54,300 bases of DNA from JBBIQS01 sp037442205 (lineage in GTDB: Bacteria > Myxococcota > Myxococcia > Myxococcales > UBA5297), in contig JBBIQS010000055.1 of the NCBI GenBank assembly GCA_037442205.1, forward strand, positions 1 to 54,300, read 5' to 3'. Below the pieces are notes generated by a model. That model ran no database searches, had not been told where the DNA came from, and worked only from the letters and a program-made list of their open reading frames with translations. Within the stretch, counting starts at the first letter, position 1, and each line of letters opens with the position of its first letter. Positions 27,253 through 35,177 of the stretch are shown here, piece after piece. Both the position numbers and the translations under genes were made by a program.

Positions 27253-29505
27253 ATGACGATCCGACCCTTCGCCGTGGTTCTGGCCCTAGCCGCGCTGGGA
27301 TGCGGAAAGAAGCCCCCGGCGGTCGAGGCGCCGCAGCCTCCGGCGCCGCAGTGCCTGCCGGCCTTCGAGATCGGCGTCCCGCAGCTCGACGCCTCCGGCT
27401 GCCCGCCCGCTCCGGCGACTCCCGACGTGCTCGACGAGGCGCTGGCCAAGCTCGGCCTGACCCGCTGCACCTTCACCTATCCCGACAGCTGGCGGAAGGC
27501 GTTCTCCTTCGTCGAGGACGGCTATCGGCTCCCCTATACCGACGTGATCCACGATCACCCGCTGCTCCTTCCGCCGTTCGCGCGCAAGCTGGGCGCCGAT
27601 CTCGACGCGGCGGCGAGCTCGTCCCGTCCGGTGGCGCAGGCGATTGCGGTGGCCTCCTCGCGGCTCGGATATCCGCTGACCCAGTGCGATCCGGGGCCGG
27701 ACCTGCAGGCGGCCTCCGACGACGCGGCGCCCTTCGCCCACGCCGTGGCCGACCTGATTCGCCGGACCGGCGGCACCGCCGACGACGCTGCCTTGGCGGC
27801 CCAAGCCCAGGCGATGCCTGTCGAATTTCAGCGCGCTCTGGTTCCCGTGGTCCGGATTCTGAGCGAGGCCGCCGCGCAGCGGGCCGGGTACCTGCGGCAA
27901 GCCCCCGGGCTGGCCTCGGAGCTGGCCAAGGTGCCGTCGATGGTGCTGGCGATGAAGGGCACCGGAATCAATCTCAGCGACGACAAGGTGCGCAAGGCGC
28001 TGGCCGAGCTGAACACCGGGATCTTCGCCGACTACGCCGCGCGGCTGGCGCTGGCGGTGGAGTCGGCGGATCTCGGTCGCTTCCGGGATACGACCGGCTT
28101 CTCCTTCACCGCAATCACGCCGCTGGGCGCAATCGTCATCCGCGACGGCGCTGCCAACACCTACTCGCCCGACGAGGCTGGGCTCGGGTCGAACATCCTG
28201 CTGCTGGTGGACACCGGCGGCGACGACGTCTACCGGGTGCCGGTGGGAGCCACGGTGGACAACCAGCCGGCGGCGCTGGCCATCGATCTCGGGGGCAACG
28301 ACCAGTACGGCTACGTCGAGGTCCCCAATCAGCTCGACGGAGCGCGGCTGCCCTCGGATGCCGCCGGGCGCTACACGCCGAGGGACACTCCAGCCAAGGA
28401 CAACGGCCCGATCTCCCTCTCGAGCGTGCCGCGCCAGGGAGCGGCGATCCTCGGGGTCGGGATGCTCTTCGACCTGGGCGGCGGCAAGGACCACTACCGC
28501 TCGCTGCGGATGTCGCAGGGCTTCGGGGCGCTGGGAGTGGGCGTGCTCTACGACGACGGCGGTGACGACCTCTACGACCTGGAGGCGATGGGGCAGGGGG
28601 CGGCGATGTTCGGCATCGGCCTGGCGCTCGATGGCAGCGGCGCCGACGTGCGCAAGACCTACTACTCCTCGCAGGGCTTCGGGTTCGTGCGCGCCTTCGG
28701 CGCCCTGATCGATTCGAGCGGCGACGACCAGTACCTGGCCGACGTCGGGGATCCGGCCCAGGGCGGCGATCCGCTCTATTGGTCGATCCAGCTCCCTGGG
28801 AAGGCAAACCAGAGCTGCAATCAGGGCTGTGGCTTCGGGCGCCGCGACGACACCAACCGTTGGTACATGAGCGGCGGCATCGGAATTCTGCGCGACCGCG
28901 CAGGAAACGATCGTTACCGGTCCTCGGTGTTCACCCAAGCCAGCGGCTACTGGTTCGGCACCGGCATCCTGCTCGACGGCGGTGGCGACGACAGCTACGA
29001 CTCGCTCTGGTACTCGCAGGCGAGCACCGCGCACTTCGCCCTGGCGGCGTTCATCGACGAGGGCGGCAACGACAAGTACAACCAGGAGCTGCAGCCGGTG
29101 GCCACCGGCCCGGGGGTCGGCCACGACTTCGGCGTCTCGTTCCTGATCGATTTGGGCGGCGACGACCAGATGCGCGGCAGCGTGCTCGCCTTGGGGTCGG
29201 GGAACGAGAACGGCACCGGGGTGCTGATCAACCTCGGGGGCAACGACAGCTACACCTGCGCCAGCGACGGCTACAAGGACCGCTGCTACGGCGCGGCCAT
29301 CGGCTCGGACCCGAGCATGAACCGCACCCCCTGGCCGACCTACGGCATCTTCCTCGACGTCGGCGGCACCGACACCTACGTGGTCCAGGGCAGCCCGCTC
29401 AACCGCGACGGCACCTCCTGGGACGGGACCAAGGGCAATGCCGACGCCAAGCTGGAGCTCGGCGTCGGCATCGACCGCAACGAGGGGACGGTGCAACTGC
29501 CGTAG
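27253..29505 (+). CDS. Lipoprotein with about twelve GGxDxY repeats
   Basis: 750 residues from the ATG at 27253. Signal peptide with lipobox AALGC, so Cys17 is lipidated. Residues about 25-315 are a mixed helical domain with no family I recognise. From about 318 to 712 the core motif D-x-G-G-[DN]-D-x-Y recurs at uneven spacing: DTGGDDVY, DLGGNDQY, DLGGGKDHY, DDGGDDLY, DGSGADV, DSSGDDQY, DRAGNDRY, DGGGDDSY, DEGGNDKY, DLGGDDQM, NLGGNDSY and DVGGTDTY. Each is preceded by a hydrophobic strand of GxGxL(x)D type and often followed by a SQG(F/S) turn. The pattern recalls RTX-like calcium-binding coils or a beta-helix, but the spacing is not the nine-residue RTX repeat. Likely surface-exposed or periplasmic. 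Confidence 0.8.
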   Translation: MTIRPFAVVLALAALGCGKKPPAVEAPQPPAPQCLPAFEIGVPQLDASGCPPAPATPDVLDEALAKLGLTRCTFTYPDSWRKAFSFVEDGYRLPYTDVIHDHPLLLPPFARKLGADLDAAASSSRPVAQAIAVASSRLGYPLTQCDPGPDLQAASDDAAPFAHAVADLIRRTGGTADDAALAAQAQAMPVEFQRALVPVVRILSEAAAQRAGYLRQAPGLASELAKVPSMVLAMKGTGINLSDDKVRKALAELNTGIFADYAARLALAVESADLGRFRDTTGFSFTAITPLGAIVIRDGAANTYSPDEAGLGSNILLLVDTGGDDVYRVPVGATVDNQPAALAIDLGGNDQYGYVEVPNQLDGARLPSDAAGRYTPRDTPAKDNGPISLSSVPRQGAAILGVGMLFDLGGGKDHYRSLRMSQGFGALGVGVLYDDGGDDLYDLEAMGQGAAMFGIGLALDGSGADVRKTYYSSQGFGFVRAFGALIDSSGDDQYLADVGDPAQGGDPLYWSIQLPGKANQSCNQGCGFGRRDDTNRWYMSGGIGILRDRAGNDRYRSSVFTQASGYWFGTGILLDGGGDDSYDSLWYSQASTAHFALAAFIDEGGNDKYNQELQPVATGPGVGHDFGVSFLIDLGGDDQMRGSVLALGSGNENGTGVLINLGGNDSYTCASDGYKDRCYGAAIGSDPSMNRTPWPTYGIFLDVGGTDTYVVQGSPLNRDGTSWDGTKGNADAKLELGVGIDRNEGTVQLP

Positions 29506-29568
29506 CAGGAAGCCTGAATCGCGGCCGCGGGTTTCCTGGCTGGGGCCAGAGGGCCGAAAGACGTCGTC

Positions 29569-30146
29569 TCAGTCCGGCGGAGCGCCTTCGGCACGGGCCC
29601 TTTCGAGCAGATCCAAGATTCCGAGCACAGGAGCCCAGCGATCGAGGTAGTCGTCGTCCAGGGTTTCGCGATTCACTCGGAGCACTCGACGACGTCCCGC
29701 CACTGGGTCGAGGATTGCTCGCCGCCGTCGCGGTACCACTGCAGCTTCTTCAGCACGCTGTCCTCGACCGATTTGACGTACGGCTCCACATCCACGTCGA
29801 TGCGAAAACGGCGACGCCGCGCAAAAGCCTCGCGGTCGTACTCGGTTTCGGCGAGCATCATCAGGTCGACCTTGATGCCACTCGGAAGGTGGAAGCTGTT
29901 CCAGGACCATCCGCGCACGATGGCGTCGCGCAGCGCTTCCTCGCCGACTGAGAAGTCGGGGCCCAGCGCACCCGCCAGCTGGGCCGCATGCTCTGGTCGC
30001 ATCTGCACCACGAAGTCGACGTCGTTGGTCGAGCGGGCGGTGGCCTGCAGAGAGCTCGCGACGCTGCCTCCGATGAAGTAGGGCGCACCGATTTCCTCCA
30101 GCGCGCGGGCGACCGCCCAGGCGACGTCGACGACGTCGGCGATCAT
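29569..30146 (-). pseudogene. Nucleotidyltransferase-fold protein, frameshifted near its C-terminus
   Basis: The intact part (29673-30146) encodes 157 residues: GGS at 26-28, the metal-binding pair in TNDVDFVV (Asp42, Asp44) and a third acidic residue in KVDLMM (Asp94), the minimal-nucleotidyltransferase signature, then SVEDSVLKKLQWYRDGG...QWRDV. Relatives I know continue after QWRDV with a (G)xLxVxxxxLDxxYLxRWA..LG..DLLER tail. Exactly that tail (RVNRETLDDDYLDRWAPVLG...LLERA) is present in the neighbouring minus frame down to a TGA at 29569, so one base is missing near 29686-29688. This is a natural frameshift or a sequencing error. Its ATG overlaps the stop of the small gene before it (ATGA), the arrangement of a two-gene toxin-antitoxin-like module. 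Confidence 0.72.
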
Positions 30147-30394
30147 TTCTCCAGCCCCGGAAGAAGCGCCCCGTAGAGCCGGCGCGCCGTATCCAGGCCG
30201 TGAACGTGTGCGACATGGCGGATGACGAGCTGTTGTTCGCTCTCGTCCGGATGCAGGTTGCGCAACCTGGCGAGCGCCAGCCGGCGCACCCCTCGATCCA
30301 CCGACCGGAGGGCCAGAGCGCGCTGCTCGCTGGTCATCGCCCGCAGCAATGCCGCGTGGCGCTCAGACTGCACGGGTGTGGTGTCGCCGGCCAT
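30143..30394 (-). CDS. Small partner protein of the nucleotidyltransferase (possible antitoxin)
   Basis: 83 residues from the ATG at 30392-30394. Short helical protein with MTSEQRALALRSVDRGVRRLALARLRNLHPDESE and a C-terminal ARRLYGALLPG. I recognise this as the type of small protein (MTxEER..., RxxHPDxSE) often encoded directly before a nucleotidyltransferase-fold protein in bacterial accessory regions; no function has been named to my knowledge. The four-base ATGA overlap with the transferase gene implies translational coupling. An antitoxin or partner-binding role is inference from gene order only. Confidence 0.62.
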   Translation of the reverse strand: MAGDTTPVQSERHAALLRAMTSEQRALALRSVDRGVRRLALARLRNLHPDESEQQLVIRHVAHVHGLDTARRLYGALLPGLEK

Positions 30395-30539
30395 GGTTCG
30401 AGGGTAGCGCTCCTGGCGATTGTCTGCATCTGCCTGGGCCATCTCGCCGGGCCGTTTGCTGCAGGCCGGGGGCTCACCTGGTTTCCGACCAAGGGCAATG
30501 AAACAACTGACTCGGGAGCGGGCCTGCCCTGGCCAATCC

Positions 30540-31634
30540 TCAGGCCAGGTGCACCGCGCTCGACTTGAACAGCGCGGTGACCTGGGCGCCGGGGGCCAGC
30601 CTGAGCTCGTCGGCGGCGGCGCGGGTCAGCAGCGCGACCAGCGGGAAGGGCCCGTCCAGCCGCACGCGAATTCCGCTCGAGGACGGCTCGAGCGCCGCCA
30701 CCCGGCAGGCGATGGCATTGCGCGCCGAGAGATGTCCCAGCGGCCCCTCGGCAAGCAGCACGTCCTGGGCGCGGATGCAGGCCAACGCAGTCTCGCCGCC
30801 GATCTCCGAGGGCGCGCAGGTCAGCTCGACGCCCGCCACTTCGATGCGGATGGCGTCGGCGCTGCGCGAGCGGATGCGCGCCGGCAGCAGATTCTCCACC
30901 CCGATGAACCGCGCCACCTCCTCGGCGGCCGGAGCGCGGAAGACCTCGTCGATGGGCCCGGCCTGCGCCAGCTTCCCGCCGAGCAGGATGCCGACGTGGT
31001 CGGCCAGAGCCAGCGCCTCGGCCCGGTCGTGGCTGACCGCCACGCAGGTGGTCCCCGAGGCCTTGAGCGCGCGCTTGAGATCGGAGGAGAGCGCCTCCCG
31101 TGAAGGCGGATCGAGCGCGGCAAACGGCTCGTCGAGCAGCAGCAGTTCGGGCTTGGCGGCGAAGGCCCGCGCCAGAGCGATCCGCCGCGCCTCGCCGCCC
31201 GAGAGCTGCCGCGCCCTCCGGCCGGCGAGCGTCGAGGCCTGGAACAGCTCGAGCGCCTCGCGTGCCGCCTTCTCGGCGCCGGCGCGATCGACTCCGCGCA
31301 GCCGCAGCGGCAGCGCCACGTTGGCCAGCGCGGTGTCGGCGAGGAGGAGCGTCTGCTGGAAGGCGAGCACCGTCCGGCGCCGCAGCTCGAGCGAGGGCGA
31401 CAGACCCGGCGGCCGGCCGAACAGCTCGAGCGTCCCCGACGAGGGCGGCTCCAGCATCCCAAGTGCCCGCAACAACGTGGTCTTTCCGGATCCGTTCGGC
31501 CCGACCAGCACCCAGGTTTCGCCCTGCCGGATGTCGAGCGCCTCGACCCGCAGCACGTCGCGCCCGCCTCGCCGCAGCACGAGCTCGCGCATCGAAGTGA
31601 TCGGAGCGATCGAGGATAGGGCAGGGGAGCTCAT
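30540..31634 (-). CDS. tupC: Tungstate/molybdate-type ABC transporter, ATP-binding protein
   Basis: 364 residues from the ATG at 31632-31634. Walker A GPNGSGKT at 45-52, a Q-loop around AFQQTLLLADT, ABC signature LSGGEARRIALARA, Walker B LLLLDEPFAALD and switch His in AVSHDRAEAL. A C-terminal extension of about 130 residues is TOBE-like (ENLLPARI..., GHLSARN, RLDGPFPLVALLTRAA), which in ModC-type ATPases can bind oxyanion. It energises uptake through the permease encoded just upstream (ATGA overlap). TupC is chosen because the binding protein is of TupA type; ModC-like substrate breadth cannot be excluded. Confidence 0.83.
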   Translation of the reverse strand: MSSPALSSIAPITSMRELVLRRGGRDVLRVEALDIRQGETWVLVGPNGSGKTTLLRALGMLEPPSSGTLELFGRPPGLSPSLELRRRTVLAFQQTLLLADTALANVALPLRLRGVDRAGAEKAAREALELFQASTLAGRRARQLSGGEARRIALARAFAAKPELLLLDEPFAALDPPSREALSSDLKRALKASGTTCVAVSHDRAEALALADHVGILLGGKLAQAGPIDEVFRAPAAEEVARFIGVENLLPARIRSRSADAIRIEVAGVELTCAPSEIGGETALACIRAQDVLLAEGPLGHLSARNAIACRVAALEPSSSGIRVRLDGPFPLVALLTRAAADELRLAPGAQVTALFKSSAVHLA

Positions 31635-32332
31635 GCGGTCTTGCGCTGCTGCAGCCAGGTCAGGACGCCGTTGATCGAGAGCGCCAACAGCAGCAGCAAC
31701 AGGCCCAGCGCCAAGGCCAGCGCGAAGTTTCCCTGCCGGACTTCCATCACCATCGCGGTGGTGAGCACCCGCGTCTCGCCGCGGATGTTGCCGCCGACCA
31801 TCATCGAGGCCCCGACCTCCGAGAGCAGCCGGCCCGCCGCGGCCATCGCCGCCGCCAGCAGCGGCAGCCGCGCTTCCTTGATCAGCAGCCAGCTCTGCTG
31901 CCAGCGCGAAGCTCCCAGGGCGCGAAGCTGATCCGGCAGCTCGTCGCCGAGCTGGAGGATCCCCGCCGCGGTCAGCGAGACGATCACCGGTGTGGCGATC
32001 AGGGCCTGAGCCAGCGCCATCGCCGCCGGCGTGTACATCAGCTCCAGCGAGCCCAGCGGTCCCGAGCGCCAGAGCAGCAGCGCCACCAGAAGGCCAGCGA
32101 GTACGGGCGGAATCCCCATCCCGGCATTGGCCAGGCCGATCAGCGCTCGCCGCCCTGGGAAGCGCCCGAGCGCGAGCCCGAGCCCGGCAGGAATCCCGAT
32201 CGCACTGGCGATCAAGAGCCCGGAGCTGGCGACCTGCAACGTGAGCAGCCCGACCGGCCACAGCTCCGAGCCGCCGGTGCCGAGCTGCGCGGCTGTCTCA
32301 GCGGCCAGGCTCAACGGGTCCTCCACTGGCAT
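31631..32332 (-). CDS. tupB: Tungstate-type ABC transporter permease
   Basis: 233 residues with about five to six membrane helices. The EAA loop, which docks to the ATPase, is visible at QLRALGASRWQQSWLLIKEARLP. GNIRGETRVLTTAMVMEV and the compact length match TupB/WtpB-type permeases. It overlaps the binding-protein gene by 35 bases upstream and the ATPase gene by four bases downstream, so the three are one operon. Confidence 0.85.
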   Translation of the reverse strand: MPVEDPLSLAAETAAQLGTGGSELWPVGLLTLQVASSGLLIASAIGIPAGLGLALGRFPGRRALIGLANAGMGIPPVLAGLLVALLLWRSGPLGSLELMYTPAAMALAQALIATPVIVSLTAAGILQLGDELPDQLRALGASRWQQSWLLIKEARLPLLAAAMAAAGRLLSEVGASMMVGGNIRGETRVLTTAMVMEVRQGNFALALALGLLLLLLALSINGVLTWLQQRKTA

Positions 32333-33131
32333 CGGGGAAGAAGAGCGGTTGGCCGAAGCGGTCCACGCCGAAGCGCGCCACGAAGGACTGAGTCGAGCCG
32401 CTCACCAGGAAGTCGGCGAAGGCCTTGGCCCCGGCGGCGTTGACCTTGGGGTGCTTCGCGAGGCTGACCTCGATCACATGGTAGGGGTTCATCACCGGCG
32501 GCTCGCTCTCCATCAGCTGTTCGAGCGCCAGGGTGCTCTTGAGCTTCAAGAAGGTGCCGCGATCGCTGAGGCAGTAGGCCTGCTTCTCGCTGGCGATGCG
32601 CAGCGTCTCACCCATCCCCTGGCCGGCCGAGAGGTAGTGGGCCCACGGGACCAGGTTCGCCGCCGCGAACAACTCCTTCTCCTTGATATGGGTCCCGGAG
32701 TTGTCCCCGCGCGAGACGAAGAGGGCGTCGGCTTTGGCGATCGCTGCCAGCGCCTCGGCCGCGCTCCTGAGGCTGCGGATCTTGGCGGGATCCGAGGGGG
32801 GACCGACCAGCACGAAGTCGTTGTGCCACAGCGCCCGGCGCCGGGTGCCGTGCCCCTCGTCCATGAACTTCTGCTCGGCCTTGGGGGCGTGGACCACCAG
32901 CACGTCGGCGTCGCCGCGCCGGCCCATCTCCAGCGCCTCGCCGGTGCCGACCGCCACCGCCTTGACCTTGGGCCCGCCCTCGGCGGCAAAGCGTTCGAGC
33001 AGGGCGTCGAGCAGCCCGGTGTCCTGGAAGCTGGTGGTGGTGGCCAGGATCACCGGGCGTGCCGCCGGCTCGGGGCGGGTGCAGGCGAGCAAGAGCCCGG
33101 TTGCGGCAAGGGTGAGCGCCCTCCATCTCAT
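32298..33131 (-). CDS. tupA: Tungstate-binding lipoprotein of the ABC transporter
   Basis: 277 residues. Signal peptide and lipobox LLLAC, Cys17. The mature start carries ILATTTSFQDTGLLDALL, the TupA signature TTTS...DTGL that contacts the oxyanion. Further family landmarks: VAVGTGEALEMGRRGDADVLVVHAP, NDFVLVGP, SRGDNSGTHIKEKELF and YHVIEVSLAKHP. Captures tungstate (possibly molybdate) in the periplasm and hands it to TupB. First gene of tupABC. Divergent from the tetraheme cytochrome gene 141 bases away, a context that fits Mo/W enzyme supply to a respiratory chain. Confidence 0.87.
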   Translation of the reverse strand: MRWRALTLAATGLLLACTRPEPAARPVILATTTSFQDTGLLDALLERFAAEGGPKVKAVAVGTGEALEMGRRGDADVLVVHAPKAEQKFMDEGHGTRRRALWHNDFVLVGPPSDPAKIRSLRSAAEALAAIAKADALFVSRGDNSGTHIKEKELFAAANLVPWAHYLSAGQGMGETLRIASEKQAYCLSDRGTFLKLKSTLALEQLMESEPPVMNPYHVIEVSLAKHPKVNAAGAKAFADFLVSGSTQSFVARFGVDRFGQPLFFPDASGGPVEPGR

Positions 33132-33272
33132 GGCGGTCTTCTAGCACGCGCCGCGGGGCGGATGGCCGGCGGACGCGTCTTTCCGGCCGCTCGCCCTGGC
33201 GGCGGCCGGGGAGGGCTAAGTCCGGGATTTCCTTGCCCGAAGGCGCGCGATCATGCTACGGCCGTGGGCGCC

Positions 33273-33758
33273 ATGGGCCTGCGCCATACCTTCGCCGCTC
33301 TCGCCGTCCTGCTCGCCTCCGCCCCGGTCGCCCGCGCCGCCGATTTCGTCGGCGCCGACAACTGCAAGGTCTGCCACCCGGCGGCCTACGAGGCCTGGAA
33401 GGACAGCCCGCACTCGCGGTCGACCGCCTCGCTCTCGCCCAAGCAGCAGAAGGATGCGCGCTGCCTCTCCTGCCACTCGCCCGACCAGGCCAAAGGCCAG
33501 GCCGAGGTCTCCTGCGAGTCCTGCCACGGCGGCGGCCAGTTCTACTCGCCGCGCTACGTGATGAAGGACGCCGAGCTGTCGCGGGCGGTGGGGATGGTCG
33601 ATCCCTCGGAGAAGATGTGCCTGCGCTGCCATGACGCCACCGCGCCGGCGCTCAAGCCGTTCGACTTCGCCACCAAGCTCAAGCTGATCGACCACTGGAC
33701 CGCCGAGCGCGCCGCCCGCAAGGAGCGCAAGGGCGGCAAGGCCGAGTCGGCCCCGTGA
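33273..33758 (+). CDS. Periplasmic tetraheme cytochrome c
   Basis: 161 residues from the ATG at 33273 (a GTG nine bases upstream is possible). Signal peptide to about ARA|ADF. Four CxxCH heme-attachment sites: CKVCH 31-35, CLSCH 64-68, CESCH 81-85 and CLRCH 116-120, plus free histidines (PHSR, DHW) that could be distal ligands. Spacing and the AYEAWKDSPHS segment match cytochrome c554/NrfB-like small multiheme electron carriers. The C-terminus is Lys/Arg-rich. Its stop overlaps the ResB GTG by four bases (GTGA), so the cytochrome is made together with a heme-attachment factor. Confidence 0.88.
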   Translation: MGLRHTFAALAVLLASAPVARAADFVGADNCKVCHPAAYEAWKDSPHSRSTASLSPKQQKDARCLSCHSPDQAKGQAEVSCESCHGGGQFYSPRYVMKDAELSRAVGMVDPSEKMCLRCHDATAPALKPFDFATKLKLIDHWTAERAARKERKGGKAESAP

Positions 33759-35113
33759 GCCATTCAGCGCCGGCGGCGCCCCGCGCCCGCCGCGCCCTGG
33801 TCGATCGGATCTGGGAGAGCTTTACCTCCCTGCGCCTGACCATTCTGCTGCTGATCGCCATCGCGCTGGCCTGCGCGCTGGGCACCTTCACCAGCCCGAC
33901 CGCCATCGCCCCGGAGAAGCTGCAGGCGGCGTTCGTCGGCCCGGCGCTGTGGCTGATCCGCTTCTTCGAGCTGGGCGATGTCTTTCACGCCTGGTGGTTC
34001 ACGCTGCTGCTGTTGGCGCTGGCACTGAACCTGATCGCCTGCAGCGTCGAGCGGCTTCCTCAGGTCTACCGGGTCGCCTTTCAGGTCGAGCGCCGGCTGA
34101 CAGCCAAGGTCCTCGAGGGGGCGCGCCACGAGGCGAGCTTGCCCGGCGTCGAGGACCCCGCCGAGGGGGCCCGCCGGCTGGCGGAGCTGATGCGCGCCCG
34201 CGGCTTCGCGCCCTCGATCGAGGTCGAAGAAGGCGAGCAGCATCTCTACGCCGAGAAGGGCAAGGGTTCGCGGCTGGGCGTGTACCTGGTGCACGTGGCG
34301 CTGCTGCTGGTGCTGGGCGGAGGGATCGTCGGGCGGATCGCGGGCTACTCGGGGCAGGCGCTGGTGGAGGAGGGCGGGGGCGTCATCGACGACATGCTGG
34401 TCAGCGCCGCCGACGGCCGGCCGTACCACAAGCCGCTGGGATTCGAAGTCCGGCTGGACGCCTTCCGCGTCCGGCGCTTCGCCAGCGGAGCGCCGCTGGC
34501 CTACGAGAGCGACCTGGTGGTGCTCGAGGGCGGCCAGGAGGTGGCGCGCCAGCGGGTCTCGGTCAACCACCCGCTGCACTACCGGGGCTGGACCTTCTAT
34601 CAGTCGAGCTTCCAGGTGTCGCAGGAGCTGGTGTGGCTCAAGCTGACAGTGCCGGACGGCAAGGGCGGCCGGCGGCAGCTGCGAGTGCGGCCGCGGGAGG
34701 GAGTGGCGCTGGAGCCGGGAGTGGCGCTGGCGCCGGTCGGCTACGATCCCAGCTTCTCGGGAAAGGCGCCGGCGGTTCGGCTGCTGCGCATCGACGAGCG
34801 CGCGGGCACCGAGACGCTCGAATGGTTGGCGCAAGGGCAGACGGGCGCGCCGGTGGAGTTCCTAGGCCTGGACGACTTCTATCTGAGCGGCATCCAGGTG
34901 GCGCGCGATCCGGGGGCGGGGATCGTCCTCTCCGGCTGCCTGGCGCTGTTCTGCGGGCTGATGCTGGCCTTCTCGGCCACCCACCGCAGGCTGTGGGCGC
35001 GGGTCTCGCTGGCCGAGGTGGTGCTGGCCGGCGCAGCGCACAAGGGCCAGCCGGCCTTCGAGCGGATGTTCAGGGAGCTGGTGGCCGAGGCGCGGCGGGC
35101 GCTGAGCTCCTGA
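33755..35113 (+). CDS. resB: Cytochrome c biogenesis protein ResB
   Basis: 452 residues, GTG start inside the stop of the cytochrome gene. N-terminal helices (LTILLLIAIALACALGTF, WWFTLLLLALALNLIACS) carry the ResB signature SLRLTIxLLIxIAxxxALGT. A third helix is near LGVYLVHVALLLVLGGGIVG, then a large periplasmic domain (VNHPLHYRGWTFYQSSF) and a final helix (IVLSGCLALFCGLMLAFSAT). ResB works with ResC/CcsA in system II to move heme and reduce CxxCH cysteines outside the membrane. No ResC/CcsA gene follows; the next gene is hutH on the other strand, so the partner must lie elsewhere. Confidence 0.9.
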   Translation: MSHSAPAAPRARRALVDRIWESFTSLRLTILLLIAIALACALGTFTSPTAIAPEKLQAAFVGPALWLIRFFELGDVFHAWWFTLLLLALALNLIACSVERLPQVYRVAFQVERRLTAKVLEGARHEASLPGVEDPAEGARRLAELMRARGFAPSIEVEEGEQHLYAEKGKGSRLGVYLVHVALLLVLGGGIVGRIAGYSGQALVEEGGGVIDDMLVSAADGRPYHKPLGFEVRLDAFRVRRFASGAPLAYESDLVVLEGGQEVARQRVSVNHPLHYRGWTFYQSSFQVSQELVWLKLTVPDGKGGRRQLRVRPREGVALEPGVALAPVGYDPSFSGKAPAVRLLRIDERAGTETLEWLAQGQTGAPVEFLGLDDFYLSGIQVARDPGAGIVLSGCLALFCGLMLAFSATHRRLWARVSLAEVVLAGAAHKGQPAFERMFRELVAEARRALSS

Positions 35114-35177
35114 GAGGGCGTTTCGCTCGACGGTAACCTCGCCCTGGCCCACTCCGTCGGCTGGAGCCTCCGGAGAG

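Noticed and set aside
33253..33561. Alternative frame over the tetraheme cytochrome
   Set aside because: The frame chosen carries four CxxCH sites and a signal peptide; this one is Pro/Arg/Ser-rich.
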